Assembly: GCA_038501625.1 (NCBI GenBank)
Contig: JAZAYU010000035.1
Coordinates: 878,001 to 942,000 of the forward strand
DNA: 64,000 nucleotides
Origin: Corbicula japonica
Lineage: Eukaryota; Mollusca; Bivalvia; Venerida; Cyrenidae
Direction of reading: 5' to 3'
Positions within the stretch are counted from its first letter, which is position 1. Each line of letters starts with the position of its first letter. Under the pieces are notes generated by a model. The model was not told the DNA's origin. It did no database searches and saw nothing but the letters and a program-made list of their open reading frames with translations. This document shows positions 13,701 through 28,700 of this stretch, one piece after another. The translations under genes were made by a program, and so were the position numbers.

Positions 13701-16700
13701 GTCAATCTTAATTTAAATCATTAATTAGACTTCATGTTTCATTGCTATGAAAGTTGGTGCTTACTCCAAAGCTTGGAAAATAAATTAATTGAATTTTTTG
13801 TTACAAAATTTCATTCCAAAAAACATATAAAAAGGATCAGATTTTGATTTTGGGAAATAATTATCCAGCATTTCATTTTAAATTGAATTATTCTTTTTTT
13901 TTGCTATCAAGAACAGCATCTACAGTTAGCTAAGTATCCATATTTGTTCAAAAGCACTCCAAAAATGAAAATTTTATGGGAAATTACCATTAGAGACTTG
14001 TTTACAATTAGTGAAACAATAATTAATGCAATCATTGTAATTAACGAATTGCTTTTTTCTGACAGTTGTAAACAAGGGTACATTATGCTCAACATGTCAA
14101 TGAAATACCATAAAACAAATTATAACCCTAGGGCTTAAACATGGATGCTGCCTCACCGATCCATAAATTTTCATTATTGGCCAGGGTTTTGTACAATACC
14201 TTAAAATAACACAGCAACAAATTTTATTTTATTTTCACTTATTTAACAATAAAGCAATACCTGAATTTATCTTGAAACTTAATTGTTTCAGAATTAAAAC
14301 AACAACAACAACAAAAAACAACCAAACAAATGGAAGGTATATACATTTAAAACAATAAAATCTACATAAAATGTTCACTCTTTAATTCAAAGTTTCGTGT
14401 CCTTTATCCAGAAAAATACAGAATTACTATTAAAAGAATCATATTAGAGTAATTCTGTATTGTTCTTGACATAGACACAAGTAAAGAATTGAATTAAAGA
14501 GTAAAACATTTTAATACATAGAGTTATTACTAACTTAATGCATTCGATAAACAATAAAAATAAAACACTTGATAAGTTATTCGTTAGATTTAAGAAATAT
14601 TATTTCTGGTATTTAATTAATAAAAATTGAAAATGCTGAAAATTCAACCCAATTAAATTTGAAATCTGGATCAGAAAACCGGCTTTCAATCCCATGACAA
14701 CTTAACACTTTTTGTTCAATACAATCCTCCGCCCAATTAATTTCAATTTGTCAATCAGTATAACCAAGAAAATCATATTAAAACTCATTAGTTTCCATAA
14801 TTCTCCCAAATCGGCTTACAACTGATGCAGCAGCGGTACTGTACAAACTATTGACAAAATAATGTAGTCTTATGGAAATTAATTTTTCTCCACAACACAT
14901 CCTGTCAGTTTATTGTCAGAAACCTTTGCTGAAGATTATAAAACTGAGATTAGAAACCAGTCTCAAATCTCAACCATATGACTGGCTGAAATGGCGACTG
15001 GTCGCCATTTCAGCCAATCAGATGCTTGAGATTTGAGACTGGTTTCCATTCTCAGTTTATTCCCAGACCTTATCTCACAATGATTCTCAAAGCTGTCAGT
15101 GAATTTCAGATATTATAATTTTAATCAAAATGTGAAATACTTTGTTTTTGTTTGTGGAAATTATCAAAATTAAAGATAAAAACAGAACAACATGCAACCT
15201 GAAAAAAAAGATCCAGCACTTATTTGTTTAATCATACGTTCTTTCATTGAACTTTGATGATGTCACTTTCAACACTAATAATAAGATGGTAAACAAGTTA
15301 GTTGTTTCATAATCCTTTCCTCCATTATTATATATGGTTTTTACGCATGTGCGACCAGTGTAGATCCAGATCAGCAGGCACATCCATGCCGTCTGATCAG
15401 GATCTGCTCTGGTCGCATTTTGATCATAAATAACCTTGGCATATGAACAAATTGTCCCCTAAGTGCAATAATAGTAATAAGTACCATTAAAATAAGGAGT
15501 TCTCCCATTTTTTTGCACCAAGGATATGAAATGCATCCATTACATCTTGATCGTTAACCTTCTGCAAACCGTCCTGCTGCCATTTTTTTGTATTTTGTTT
15601 CAATGGCAATACACCTAGGGACACATAGCCTACTCTATGACAAAATATTTTCATTTTCTTCTTGAAGAATATCAATATTTGAGCAATTTGCAGTAATTCA
15701 AGAAGTTTGTAAAACTAGGACAAGCAAAGTTTCCTATCATTTTCTATATTGATTCTTTGAAGGAGAGAAAATTGCTGTAGTCGGATATAATGTGTTCTCT
15801 GCAATACAATAATAAGTCATTCTCGAAGCTATTTTCTTCGGGATATTCTTAGACTTGTATAATGTCTGGCATTAATCCTTTCCTCCATAGATACTCCTTT
15901 AATGTGTGGGCGAACAGTTTAGATCCAGATCAGCTGGCACATCTGTGCCATCTGATCAGGATCTAAACTGTTTGCTTTTTTATTTGTTAGGTTATTTCTG
16001 ACCAAAATGCGACCAGTGCAGATCCTGATCAGATGGCACAGATGTGCCAGCTGATCTGGATCTAAACTGTTTGCCCACACATTAAAGGAGTATATATGAA
16101 GGAAAGGGTTAATAAAGGCACATCAGATTGACTGCATGACGGAATAGCCAAATCGTATCACGTTTTACCTACCCACTCAAAATCCTGTTTACTTTCGCAC
16201 AGGTTACCAAGATCGTAAAACTAAATAAGGAGACAATTCTCAAATCTCAAGCATCTGATTGGCAAAATCAGATGCTTGAGATCTGAAACTGGTCTCCAAT
16301 CTCTGTTTTATGATCTTGGGCCCAGGACTTCACAAGAGCAAAAGTAATAGTATACAATTACACTTATTATCGTGTTTCAATCATATATGGTCACCTTAAA
16401 CTGCAAAGAGGTGCCAGAACATGTGTAACCACTATTATTGTTACAGTGCTGGTCAAGACACTGTCCCAAGATCATAAAACTAAGTTTTGAGATCAGTCTC
16501 AAATCTCAAGGATCTGATTGGCTGAAATGGCGACTGGTCGCCATTTCACCGATCAGATCCTTGAGATTTGAGACTGATCTCCAGATTTAGTTTTATGATC
16601 TTCGGCAATTGTCTTAACATTTCATAACCTCAAACTGCTTTTTTATCGATCAACAGGTGGTTATTTGTAAATCACAGAATTTGAAACTTATGACTTAACA

Positions 16701-19700
16701 GTTACTGATTTCAAAATTTTCATGTTGTTTTGTTTGTTGTCGGACAATATTTTAACGCTAAGTTCAATTTTACAGGAATGCACTAATGGACAATATTTTA
16801 ACACTAAGTTCAATTTTACAGGAATGAACTATTTAACTAAACTGCTTTATGCATATATTATGCACGTGACAAAAAACCTGTCTACCAATCACTTTGAAAT
16901 TAAATACCAGAAGTGACGTCCAATTATTTCATTCCAGCTCAGAATGTACTTTTAAATGTTAGACTAAATGTGTCGCACATAAATATTTGTCTCAATTTGA
17001 AATCTTTCTATTTTATCATTTAACCTGTAATAATGGAGGAAAATGATGTATGTAAGATTGAATGTGCAATATTTGCAACTTAAAATTCAAAACTTCATGC
17101 ACTTTATACAAGTATTAAAGACATTTTTTAATGACAAACCAATTTCAAGGAGCATTTTAGATAAACCTTGAACTGATGTGCGAAAGATTTTGCTTTACAA
17201 TCTCACCGCTTATCTTATGAAAGATTTCTCTATCATTTGACAATGACACATGACTCGTAATGTAAAAATTCTTCTTTTATGTAAAAGGTTTCCCTATACA
17301 TTCGATCAGTATTGTTATAATTGAACATTTTTTGAAGGCATTTGAGCATGTTACATAATGTTTGTTTAAATTATAATAACTGAGTAGAGCTCAACCCAGG
17401 GCTAGGCAGCATAGACAGTAATATGTATTTCCTTTTCTGCACATGAACAAGCTCAATCAAACCGAGCCTGTAGTATTTTGAAATTTGTTATGTTCGGTGG
17501 CTTTTAAAGTTCTTTTCCATCTTTTTGCAATATGTTAATTTCTTTAACAGGAAGCAGCTAATCCTTCTCAACAGAAAAACATGTGGAGAAACAAAAACAA
17601 CAACATAATTTGGGGTTGTCAAGATTTTCCATTAGTACAAGATGAAAAGTCTCATTGTTTTAAGAGAACCCTATCATCTTAATGACGGAAACTTGATTAC
17701 TTTATCATTAAAACCTTTGTTTTGTGTAACCTGACTTTGAATTCAATCTGCTTTATTAAAATTTAATGCTCTGATTGTTATTTTTAGCTTATCATTCTTT
17801 TACTGCAAGATTTTGAAAAAGTCTGAGAATTTCATATTTAGACCATACTAGGATACTGCTTCAGCTACAGCTATCTACACTCTTCTCAATCTGGACAGTG
17901 GGGCTAAAGTTGACAATAATATGGTCTGGTTTGTCATTTCTTGCAAAGATCAAATTTCGGTACGATTTGCATACAGCTATCATGTCAGACTTAAGTGTTT
18001 AAGGAAAGGTATATCTAAACCTTTGAAACAGCATTATAAGTAGCTTTAACCCTCCTCTATAGACACATCTTTATTGCGTCAACAAACAGTGTAGATCCAG
18101 ATCAGCTGGCACATCTTTGCCATCTGATAAGGATCTGAACTGTTCGCTATTTGATTTATTAGGTTATTTCTAACCAAAAAGTGACCACAGATGTGCCGGC
18201 TTATCTGGATCTACACTGGTCACACAAGCGTAAAAATGTGTATATATGAAGGAAAGGGTTAAAGACCACTATGAGAAGTCACCCTGTTTTCCAGATTCTG
18301 ATGACCTGTACAAACAATGCAGGAGTGTATGCCCATAAGTTCATTAACACTTGAAGACATAAAATTCTAGACTTTACACCATAAAATTTAATACCTAATC
18401 CATAACACCTTGCTGCATGTGTCATCCTTGATCCTCCATTATGAAGAGTATTCATTCTTTATCTCTGTATATGAAGAGCTCTTCATTATTATTAGCTCTC
18501 ATTTATGTACACATTTTATTGCTTTGGCTACTGCTGATAGAATCTGAACTGTCGGGCAGAGTGTGTTGGTTTTTGAGATAAAAACATCAGGGCTCATATG
18601 GAAAGATGATGAAAATATTAACTTGGTTAATTAACACATTTCCAACTTTGATTGTAGTAACACAATCATTAAATTGGTATTTTGAGTCTTAATTATTGAA
18701 GTCTCTTTAGATTGGTTATTACTTTCTTGTCTTAATACCGATCTGTCAGCTTACTATTTGATTTAAGGTTGAACTATTATCAATTAAATGTAAAATGTAC
18801 CTTTCTTTTTATGATTTTTAGAATGCAAATTTTTTGCTCTAAAGTGCAGTGACTAAACAGCATATGAATGCAGGTACAACTGGTATGCCATACAATGTCA
18901 GTGCACCATACCTGTGAAACTTCTTTGTAGCTGAACATCCAATATGGACAAAGTAGAAAATTGGCCAAAGGAAAGGAGATTTTTCTCTTTATGCAATAGG
19001 CCTACAGAATATTTAGGATAAATACTGGATTGATCTGATAATGTATTGCATTCAACAGGATATGAAAAACATTCAGGTGGTAATGATCCTTTACTCCATG
19101 GGATATGGCTGTTATCCCCCATGATGGCAAACAGTGTAGATCTAGATCAGCTAGCACATCTTATATATTTCAGAAACAGTCTTTACTTGGCATTTTCTAA
19201 TATTTTATATTAATATGCAAAAGTATCAGGTAATTCATATTTTGCCTGGAACAGAACTGAAGGTTATAAAACTGAGTTTGGAAACCAGTCTCAAATCTCA
19301 AGCATCTGATTGGCTGAAATGGCGACTGGTCGCCATTTCAGCCAATCAGATGCTTGAGATTTGAGACTGGTTTCCATGCTCAGTTTTATAACCTTGGGCA
19401 CAGATTATAGTTTTGTGTAGTTAATGACCAACCAGTACTGACATTCGGTGCCAGTCTAAGTCTATTACAGAAATTCAGTCATGTTAATCTGCCATGCGTA
19501 TATTACACACTGCAAGCACTAAACAACAAGATGTAAAAAGAAATAAAAACACAGATGAATGATAAAAATAAGATGGCGTCTAATCTTCTTCTAGAACAAT
19601 GTACGTCCATCCATCAAGTGGAGAAACTGAAGCTCCCATGGGACAAAACAAAAGTTTCATTTCCATAACAGGTATTTCCAATTAATTAGCAGGGCACCTG

Positions 19701-22700
19701 TCATTTTGAAATGTACAAGACATCCATAAAGACACATTGCCGCCAAATTAACTTTTAATTAAGTATTAATCCAATCAGCCAGTATGATCTCGGTGAACTT
19801 TGCCATTATGGGAAGTTTTCTTCAAGGAAAATGTCTCTGTTTGTACTTTAGTCAAATGTTATATAGTTATTTGGTTTCTTGACAGGGAATGTGAGGATAT
19901 ATTGCCGGTCTGGGTGTCATATTACCCGAGCCGCAGGCGAGGGGTAATATGACACCCAGACCGGCAATATATCCTCACATACCCTTTCAAGAAACCAAAT
20001 AATTGTTTTATTATACTGCAAAGACTTTTTCAGACAAAAATAGTTAGAAAACATCGATTTTTCGATTAATTCGCTTATTTAATGCCGAACGGCTTAATTC
20101 CCCTCTGAGAACCTCAATAATTACATGTCTGATGTCATTAATTTACCTGCATGACGTCACTTCTATAGAAATTGAATGGACTATCCATTTGATTTTTATT
20201 CACAAAATCTGAGAATAATCTGATCGTTTTCAACGTTAAAAACATAACATAAATATTTTCTGTAACAATTTTAGTAATTCCTAAGCATACCGCTTTATAA
20301 TTTACAAGATCGGCTTCAAATTATGCATTTTTACGGAAATTCAAAACAAAATGGCGGACGACAACAAAAGGTGGGAAATTAAGGCAAGTGCAGTTCATAT
20401 CTATGGCCGATCCGTAAAAACGGATATACATCAGCGGCAAATTATCCAATCAAATTCAAGGATATTTCTTTGCAGTATAATAATAGGTTTTACATTAGGT
20501 TTTCAACAGATTAACCGACAGATTGTACCTAGTTCAGATGGAACAAATAATCAAATCAAAGAATTCTTGTTCGGTTAGGAATGTTTACACTCTACTCCAT
20601 ATATATGCCTTTATCGTGTGGGCAAAATGTGTAGATCCAATGCAGGTGGCACATCTGTGCTGTCTGATAAAGATCAACACTGTCTGCTTTTAGATTTATT
20701 AGGCTATACAAGGGTTGTCCCTCTAAATCGTGGACTATCCATATATTTTTTCCATTTGACGTATGATTGTCATATTATTCTACAAATACCTAAACCCCCA
20801 TTTAATTTTTGTAAAATTATATGCAGGGATGATAGAAATAAATGTAAAACTTGTGAATATTGTGCATGATCGACAAGGTCTATGTATGTGTACCCGGCAC
20901 AACCCAAATAACACATTTAAATGATTACCTGCATGCTCGATAAAATAATATATTTTTTTTTCAGCCAAAATATCCAAATTATAATGCAATATTTTTGATT
21001 TTTTTTTCAGAGAAAAGTAGATCAAATGATTTCTATTGCTTGGGCCGGTTCCCCTGAGACACATCTACAGACTTGGCAACATCGGTACCCATCATGATTA
21101 AATAACATAGGGATAATTGAAAATGTGTAATTAAGTCCTAGTATCTAGGGTTGGGACTAAGCAAAGTTGACAGTTTTCATCAACGGTTTATTGATTTTGT
21201 GTTACTGCAGAACTGATGCAAAAATATGAAGTGAACGGGGAATATTGCTACAAAATATAACTGTCTGTCAAATGAATAAGAGGGTCTGTTGGTTATTTTA
21301 GGTCACTATACTCGATTTATTTATTTCATAGTGGTTTATACATTATTTTTAACAGTGCATATACATGTTTCTTATTATTCTAGGTGGTACAAACCAATTC
21401 TTGTTCAAGTAACTATTAGCTTCTCTACGTGAAACATAATATGAGACGACTGGAGTTGTGTCACTGACAACTGTCAATTTTCCTTTAATATTTTGGATAT
21501 TTTAAGAATCTGTTATAATGTTAAGCTGCATTTAAGCATCTTACAACATGAACTGAAAACAAAAACAATAGTGTTGGAATGACCCCAGCATGAAATAATG
21601 GTGCTGTTCATCTCTAGTTCAACACCCTGCCACCTCTGAACAAGAACATCATGGTGTAGGCGATATAACATATATGATTACTATTTATCGATGTTTAAAT
21701 GATCATATTAAGTCATGTACAATAATATTAAAAGCAATTTCATTGCAATTTAGAGATCAACAATTTATGAATCATTCAGCAATGATGTCTCTAGATTATT
21801 AGGTTAATAGTTGTTTGTACAATGTAATTAAGTCCACTGCATTTTCACCAGCCATAAGAAAACAATACATTTTGTTTTTTAAGTTATTAAAGACTATTAC
21901 TAGTAAAATGATACAGATATGATTAAGACTTGTTTTCAAGGCTACCATAAAAATATTTTTCTACAGAAGTCTTTAACAAAAACAAAATAAAATATAAGAA
22001 ATGTTTTTTTAAATTGTTAACTGTTGATCAAATCAATCTTGTATTTAATAACATCAGTATCTCAATATGTCACAAATGCACCAATTACTCTGGGATTTAC
22101 AGGGTATTTGTAGGAAAAAAATGGGCTAACCATTGTAACAAACTCAAAAACATCTAAAATAATTAAACCCCAGCTAACTTTATCAGTAGGGAACAGCAAA
22201 GACATGAATTTATTTTTTTTCGAATTATATCTATTGTAATTTATTGCATTCATCAGGTATAAAAAACATATGAGTTGTTTCATACATTAAACAATCAAAA
22301 TGCTTTACATATCATGTATGAATGCATTAAATTATTAATTCAATTACTACTGTATATTTTAACTTTTCTTGTTAATATAATATTATAGCAAAATACAACC
22401 ACACTGAAGAAAGGCGAATGGTAGCAGACTTTTTTGAAGCAATTTGCTGCAAAATGTGTATCTGACTAACCATTATGATTTATCGTTAAAATGTTTTTTT
22501 CGATGAGCAAAGTAACCAAATGTAAAAATATGTATTACAGAAATGCAACAAAAGTACTAGACCAAATAAATATTTAACTTTTCAATCCGATTTGCACATT
22601 TTATTTAAATACCTGGTAAACTTGACATATTGACCTAACAAGGACACATATTAAAATAATTGTCAATAATTCGGAAATATACGTCTTGCCAATAATATGA

Positions 22701-25700
22701 ATTAAAATTCCTCCTACAGTCCGAATAAAAATAGCTGTTCATATTTTGTCTAATTGTTACAGTAATGATACCATAAATCGCGACCTGTCATATAAAGTTT
22801 TGACAGAAATCGTATCAAATTTAAATCAAAATGTAAACAATACCACGGGCATAAACCTTATAAAACAATGATGTTTGATATTCGTCCAAACTATTGTTGT
22901 GAAGTAATGGAGCTTGCACGACTTTGATACACGCTGAACTTCTGCAGTTTCAACAGTAACAATGGAGCCTCCGTACAAATGGGTTCGACTCGTTCATGTG
23001 AAATGTTTTCTATGGGTTTGAGGAATTTAAAAATCGTTCAATTTAGATGGCACAATATGGTTGAAAGTTTTCAGCTATGTAAATGATGAAAATTCATAAC
23101 ACTGAGAAAACATTTTGAATGATTCACAAACAGTTTTATGTCAATCCAAAAAAATTCATCTACATTTTTTGTGATTCATTTCCAATGGTTAAAAATAAAG
23201 AGACATTTTAAGAACTGTGATTTTAAATTTGATAAAGAATGTCTCAATTAAAATTCCCTTGACTGCAGAACAGCACTTCTATGTTACAGAAAAGTTACAT
23301 GTAATTACAATTTATCAACTTGGATAAGAAAATAACTTTTTTATGTTATAATATTATATTTCAAGCAATACTATAAAACATTGAATTGCACATAAAAACA
23401 GTTGAAGTTTTATTTAAACAATTAAAACAAAAAAATATTGATAGTTCCATCACAAAATCATCACTGTAAATTTCCCTGTTTCTTCTGACAACTGCATGAA
23501 ACATTCCATGACCTAATTATGAAAAAAAAACATGAATATCATGATCGAGATAATTTCAACAATTTCTCTGTAAACCAATTGGTCTTTTTCATGCAATGTT
23601 TATTTTGAAGTGGGACATCTTTGCACACAACATTTGTGCAATAGTAATAATTGTCACGAATGATTGTTACCCACACTGCTCAGCCAGTCTGTACGTTTAT
23701 ACACAAGTTAAAATACGTGCTTTAAGTGCGGGTTTGCATGTTAAATGCCATGAATGCCGACAACATGTAATTTTTCACAGATTATTTATCAGCTGATATT
23801 GCCCCACGCAATCTATGTGGATAGCTTTATAAGTTCGTGATAAAAATATTGGTTTTGACAATCCAAACTTATTAATATTAAATAGAAATAGTTCATGATA
23901 AAAATATAGAATTATGAGTAAATGTTGGTTATTTACTTGGAATATGTAAGTTATAAATAATCTTTGTATTATCATGGAAATATTTCAAATAACACTAAAT
24001 CTTGATGAGATGTTTTAGAATTAATGTTTCTACTCAGTATTTTTTTTATTTTTAAACAGAATATATGGAGTAAAAGCTTCAAAACTGGTTTTAAAACAAG
24101 AAATAAATACTTTTAAAACAAGAAAAAGTATACAATTTTTTTTAAAAACATAAATTGATGAAATTCAGAATTTAAAAATTAGCATTTTGAGTTAAGTTTA
24201 AAATCAAACACAATATTTTTTGTGATATTGGGCCCAGTTTTTTAAATAAAAGATTTTCTGTAAAATGATGATTATAGCTTATTATAATTTTTAATTTATT
24301 AATCATTTATTTAAAAAAAATGAAGTAACCAGAGTTGTTTTTATTTTTAAAAATATTTTTAACAATAAAAATGAAAAAAGACAAAGTGATTGTTTTCTTT
24401 CCAGATTACAACTGCACCCCTCAAACAAAAGAGATACACTTGTAAATGTTGTGTAAAGTATAAGATACATATACTTTACATTAAAAAAGTTTAATGAAAC
24501 CTGCATTCTGTATTGTATTTCACAGTGCAAGTCAAAATTAAAACATTAGAAACACCATTTCCTTTACGGAGAGAAATTTTTTTTGGAAATCAAATCAAGA
24601 TGGTGGTAGCGAATTCAAACACAAAACCCATTATTGTTTCAATACGGTATCAATTTTCTTAATTTCTTCCTTTTCTTTCTAAAAGAACTATTTATTCATA
24701 AAGTTTTCGTCGGCCATACCTCACTATCACTTACAGCTAACCTGAATGAAAAAGGAAGCGGTTTTTACGACTAATACTACCATTAAAGGCAAGACTGCAC
24801 AGCTTTGTCATCGGCGGTCGCTCATCAATGGGGGTTCTTTGTAAGCCATGACAGAGGCATAATCAAATATCATCATTTTACATGGAGTATTGATGAAGCG
24901 TATTACAATATTTGTAGAATGCACAATGCCAAAATAATTGATAGACTCATGAACTTAATTATGATGAAGTTTCTTGTAGAATGAACGCCTGCAAAAATAA
25001 TATATTATTTTGGAATAAATGGTAACATTGTAGCTGTGATTTCATTTTTAATTACATGGAAGAGTAATAAAAAGTTTGAATTTTTTTTTATTATTTAAAA
25101 TCTTTGCAATTCATACAAACATGAAAACCTTTGAACCTTCTGACCCCCAATTTTTTTTTTCTTAATCAGCATCTTGTTAATTTTCATTAAAAAAATTTAC
25201 AATACAACTTTTTCGCACACAATTGTATTACCAGTATTTCCAAAACTTCCCAAAATGTAATGATAAAATTTTTCGGAAAAAAATAAAATTCCATGCTGAA
25301 CCTTAACATCATAATATAACATTAAATCACATTAACTGGGGTATTCAATTCACTGATTAGCATACAGCAATAAAATATTTATAAATTGTCTTCATTTCTT
25401 TCACAAAAAACATGCTAGAGGGCCATTTTCATTGTAATTTCTCCTGTTAATTAGATCACTATCAAATCAGGGATCATAGGAGACGGGATAATTATAACAA
25501 AATCAGGATCTCCTTTGATAGAAGTTTTGTTAAACTCTGTGATATTCTAGGTGATAATCTTATATATTATTTAATTTGTTTTCTTATTAATTCAGTGTAA
25601 CGTAGATTAATTAAAGATATGCACATGGCAAAAAAAGGTTATGATCATATTTTATCCATCCTGATTGATAGAAATTTGTTACCAGATATCAAACAAAACA

Positions 25701-28700
25701 ACTGTCCTTTAACCCTTTACTCCATAATATGGGGTGGGGATAGTGAAATGTGATGTGACCTGGGAACAGGAAGTCATGGAATAGTCAATTTTAGGATTTT
25801 GAAATTATTGGAAACACTACTCCAAATGGCATTTATCATGTGGGCAAACAGTTTAAAACCAGATCAGCCGGCATATTTGTGCTGTCTGGTCAGGATCTAT
25901 ACTGTCTGCTTTTAGATTAATTAGGTTATTTCTGACCAAGTGGCAACAATTTAGATCCAGATCAGATGGCAATGATGTCAGGGCTGGACAAATTGTGTTT
26001 GTTTGTAACTTTTTAGTCCAGAACTAGCTGGGTAAACATTTCAGCTAGTCCCACTTTTGCGCAAATAAGCGAGTTCTGATTGGTCAGTATTTACAGTAAA
26101 GAAAGAAACAGGAAATTCAAGAGGAAGCATTACATGGGGGCTTGATAATGTTAAAAAAGATCTCAAAACATGCTATTTTGTAATAAACTTATTGTTGTTG
26201 TAATAAGATATGCACATGGTGCTAAAAGAGAATGGCGCATATCAAATTAAAGTTTAAACTAGTCTGCACTAAAAAATTAAGCTAGCCCACGGACAAGCAA
26301 TCAGATATTTTGAGATTGTCTGATACAATTTTCAGCTTGTCCAGGGCGTCGGGCTAGTGGGTTTTTGGGCTGGCTTATCTGGATCTTCACTGTTTGCCAA
26401 TGCCATAAATGGAGTAAAGGGTTAAACAAAATACTAGTAGTAGACCTTTAAACATTTTTTTTTGCTCAGCTCATATTTTGCAAAATATTACAGTGCTATA
26501 CTGTAATTTGACCAATTACAGATTTCCTTAAGAATACCTGTTCAAATTTGTTTACTTTATATTACACAGTCATGAATTCTCTTAATGTGATTCACACTGA
26601 AAAGAAAATAGAGATAATTTCCAAAGAACCAGGTTTCTTAATTGAATGAGAGATAGATACAACTTTAGTCCTTTTTGAATGTTTGAATAAGTGCACAGTA
26701 ACGCACGTCGATGAATGCCACTTCCTGACCCATGATTTGAAAATTGCTGCAAGTGTTAAGGCAAAATTGGAAAAGTACAGATTATCTTGCAAAGAAGTCA
26801 AGTCTCTAGATTCAAGATTACAGGAAACAAGCCTGTATACTGCATGGAACATAAAAAAGTTACACTTCTCCAATTGAAGATGACAAAACGTTTTTTTTAA
26901 ATCTTGTATGTATGATTGTTGAGTTTGATTGATCGGAGTCTTTCATTAACACCTGCAGAATTTCCATATTAGTTGTATCCTGTTACAATATTCTCTCGGC
27001 TAATGAAAACACCACCACATATATGCATTATATGCATAAAAAATATGTATAATATACTTGAAACTGTGCTGTTATAATGTCACATGTTACAGTTATTATT
27101 ATAACAATGTTAATACATTTTAATCCATTACTCCAAAGATACATCTTTTAGATCCAGATCAGTCGGACATCTGACCAGGATCTAAACTGTTTTTTTTTTA
27201 AATTTATTATGTTTTTTCAGACCTAAAAGTGACACTGCAGATCCTGATCAGAATGTGCAAGCTGATCTGGATCTAAATTTGTTGCATATGCCATAAAACC
27301 TGTAACTATGAAGTAAAGGGTTTAATTTTTTGTGATAAAGTGCATTTTGAGGCATTTATAAATATATGTTGTTTACGTGTCATACATGTCAATTCCAATT
27401 TATTTATTGTTTTTAATTTTTATAACTAAAAGTCAAATTTAATTTTCACAATCAGGTACGAGAAAAAAGAGTTCTATTCAAAGGCCAGTTCCCTCTTTAA
27501 ACATCACAATAGGCAATAAACAGATTCAATCTTACTCTGCAAACATGTGACTCCCATAAGAAGAAACGAAAAACTGTCAATTAAAGTAATTATTCGAAAC
27601 ACTTCTTTGCTTGAGCATATTTCTAACTACAGGTATAAAATGTATGGCATATTCCTAATGTATCAAATATTTCATTTTTATTGTCGACGTGGATAATTTA
27701 CTCAGCGGGGGGACGGCAGCTCTCTTGGGAAACTCCCATGTGTGATTTTAAACAATAACAATTAAATGATGCGTTGTTTTGCTTTACAAATTGAATAAAT
27801 GATTTCAGTTAGATAGTCATTGATAAAACAGGTAATAAATTGGATGTGTTTTAATTCCTACAGGTACAGTAAAACTGACACAAGTCCAAATGATATCTTG
27901 TTGATATGAATAAAACATTTTAAAATAAAACAATTAAAAAATACATTTGCATTTAACTGACAGGGGGATCCCTACTGACCAGAACTGAGTCTCTTGCATT
28001 GACATAGCAATTATGTGTGTTTTGATTTACTTATCGTTGCTACTGGAAGACAATGGGCGCGCTCGATTGGGCGGTGAGAACTAAACCAGAATTGAATTCT
28101 GACTGTTCCAAAACTTATACCAAATGAGCGATAGAGTCTGTCGGAACTGAATCGTGTTATGTTTATATAAAAAGTGTTACATAATGACATGTAAATTATA
28201 CCTTCTGAAGTCTACAGAACTCCGAATAGTCTTAATAAGCCATACTTTATAGTTCAACTAAGTTTTCTTAGTTTTAAGATCAGTCCACATTAAGACAATC
28301 TTTATAATTTAGGAAAAAAAACCCAACTTTCTGGTATTTCTGCTGGTGAAATTCTTGGCACAATACTGAATTGTAACCACTACCTTATTTTATCGAACAA
28401 TTATTGCAGTTTGGTGCAGTATAAAACACTGACCAATTCCATTCACACCACCTATATCGATGGAACAGGTAGAATTCTGTCGGCACACTGTTCCAAACCA
28501 TTCGATTGTAGTTCTCAATGTTCTAATATTTGGAATTGCCAATCGAGCATGCCCAATATGAGTGAAACCTCAACAACAGTGTTAGTCATTTTAGGTTCCA
28601 TGGGTGTACTGAGCAAAGACACAGAGGACTCTCCAATTCCAGAATGCTCCCTGGTTCTTTAATAATTAGTGCCCAGTGTTAGACACCACTACATGAGACT

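Noticed and set aside
20351..20578. 75-codon frame starting [11 protein letters not shown]
   Set aside because: Good start context, but no known domain and no second exon found. Kept only as part of a finding.
20705..20760. AGGGTTGTCCCTC block as a mariner terminus
   Set aside because: No matching inverted end or transposase was found nearby.
28411..28662. 83-codon plus-strand frame beside AHR exon 2
   Set aside because: Wrong strand for AHR, no recognisable motif and no clear splice sites.
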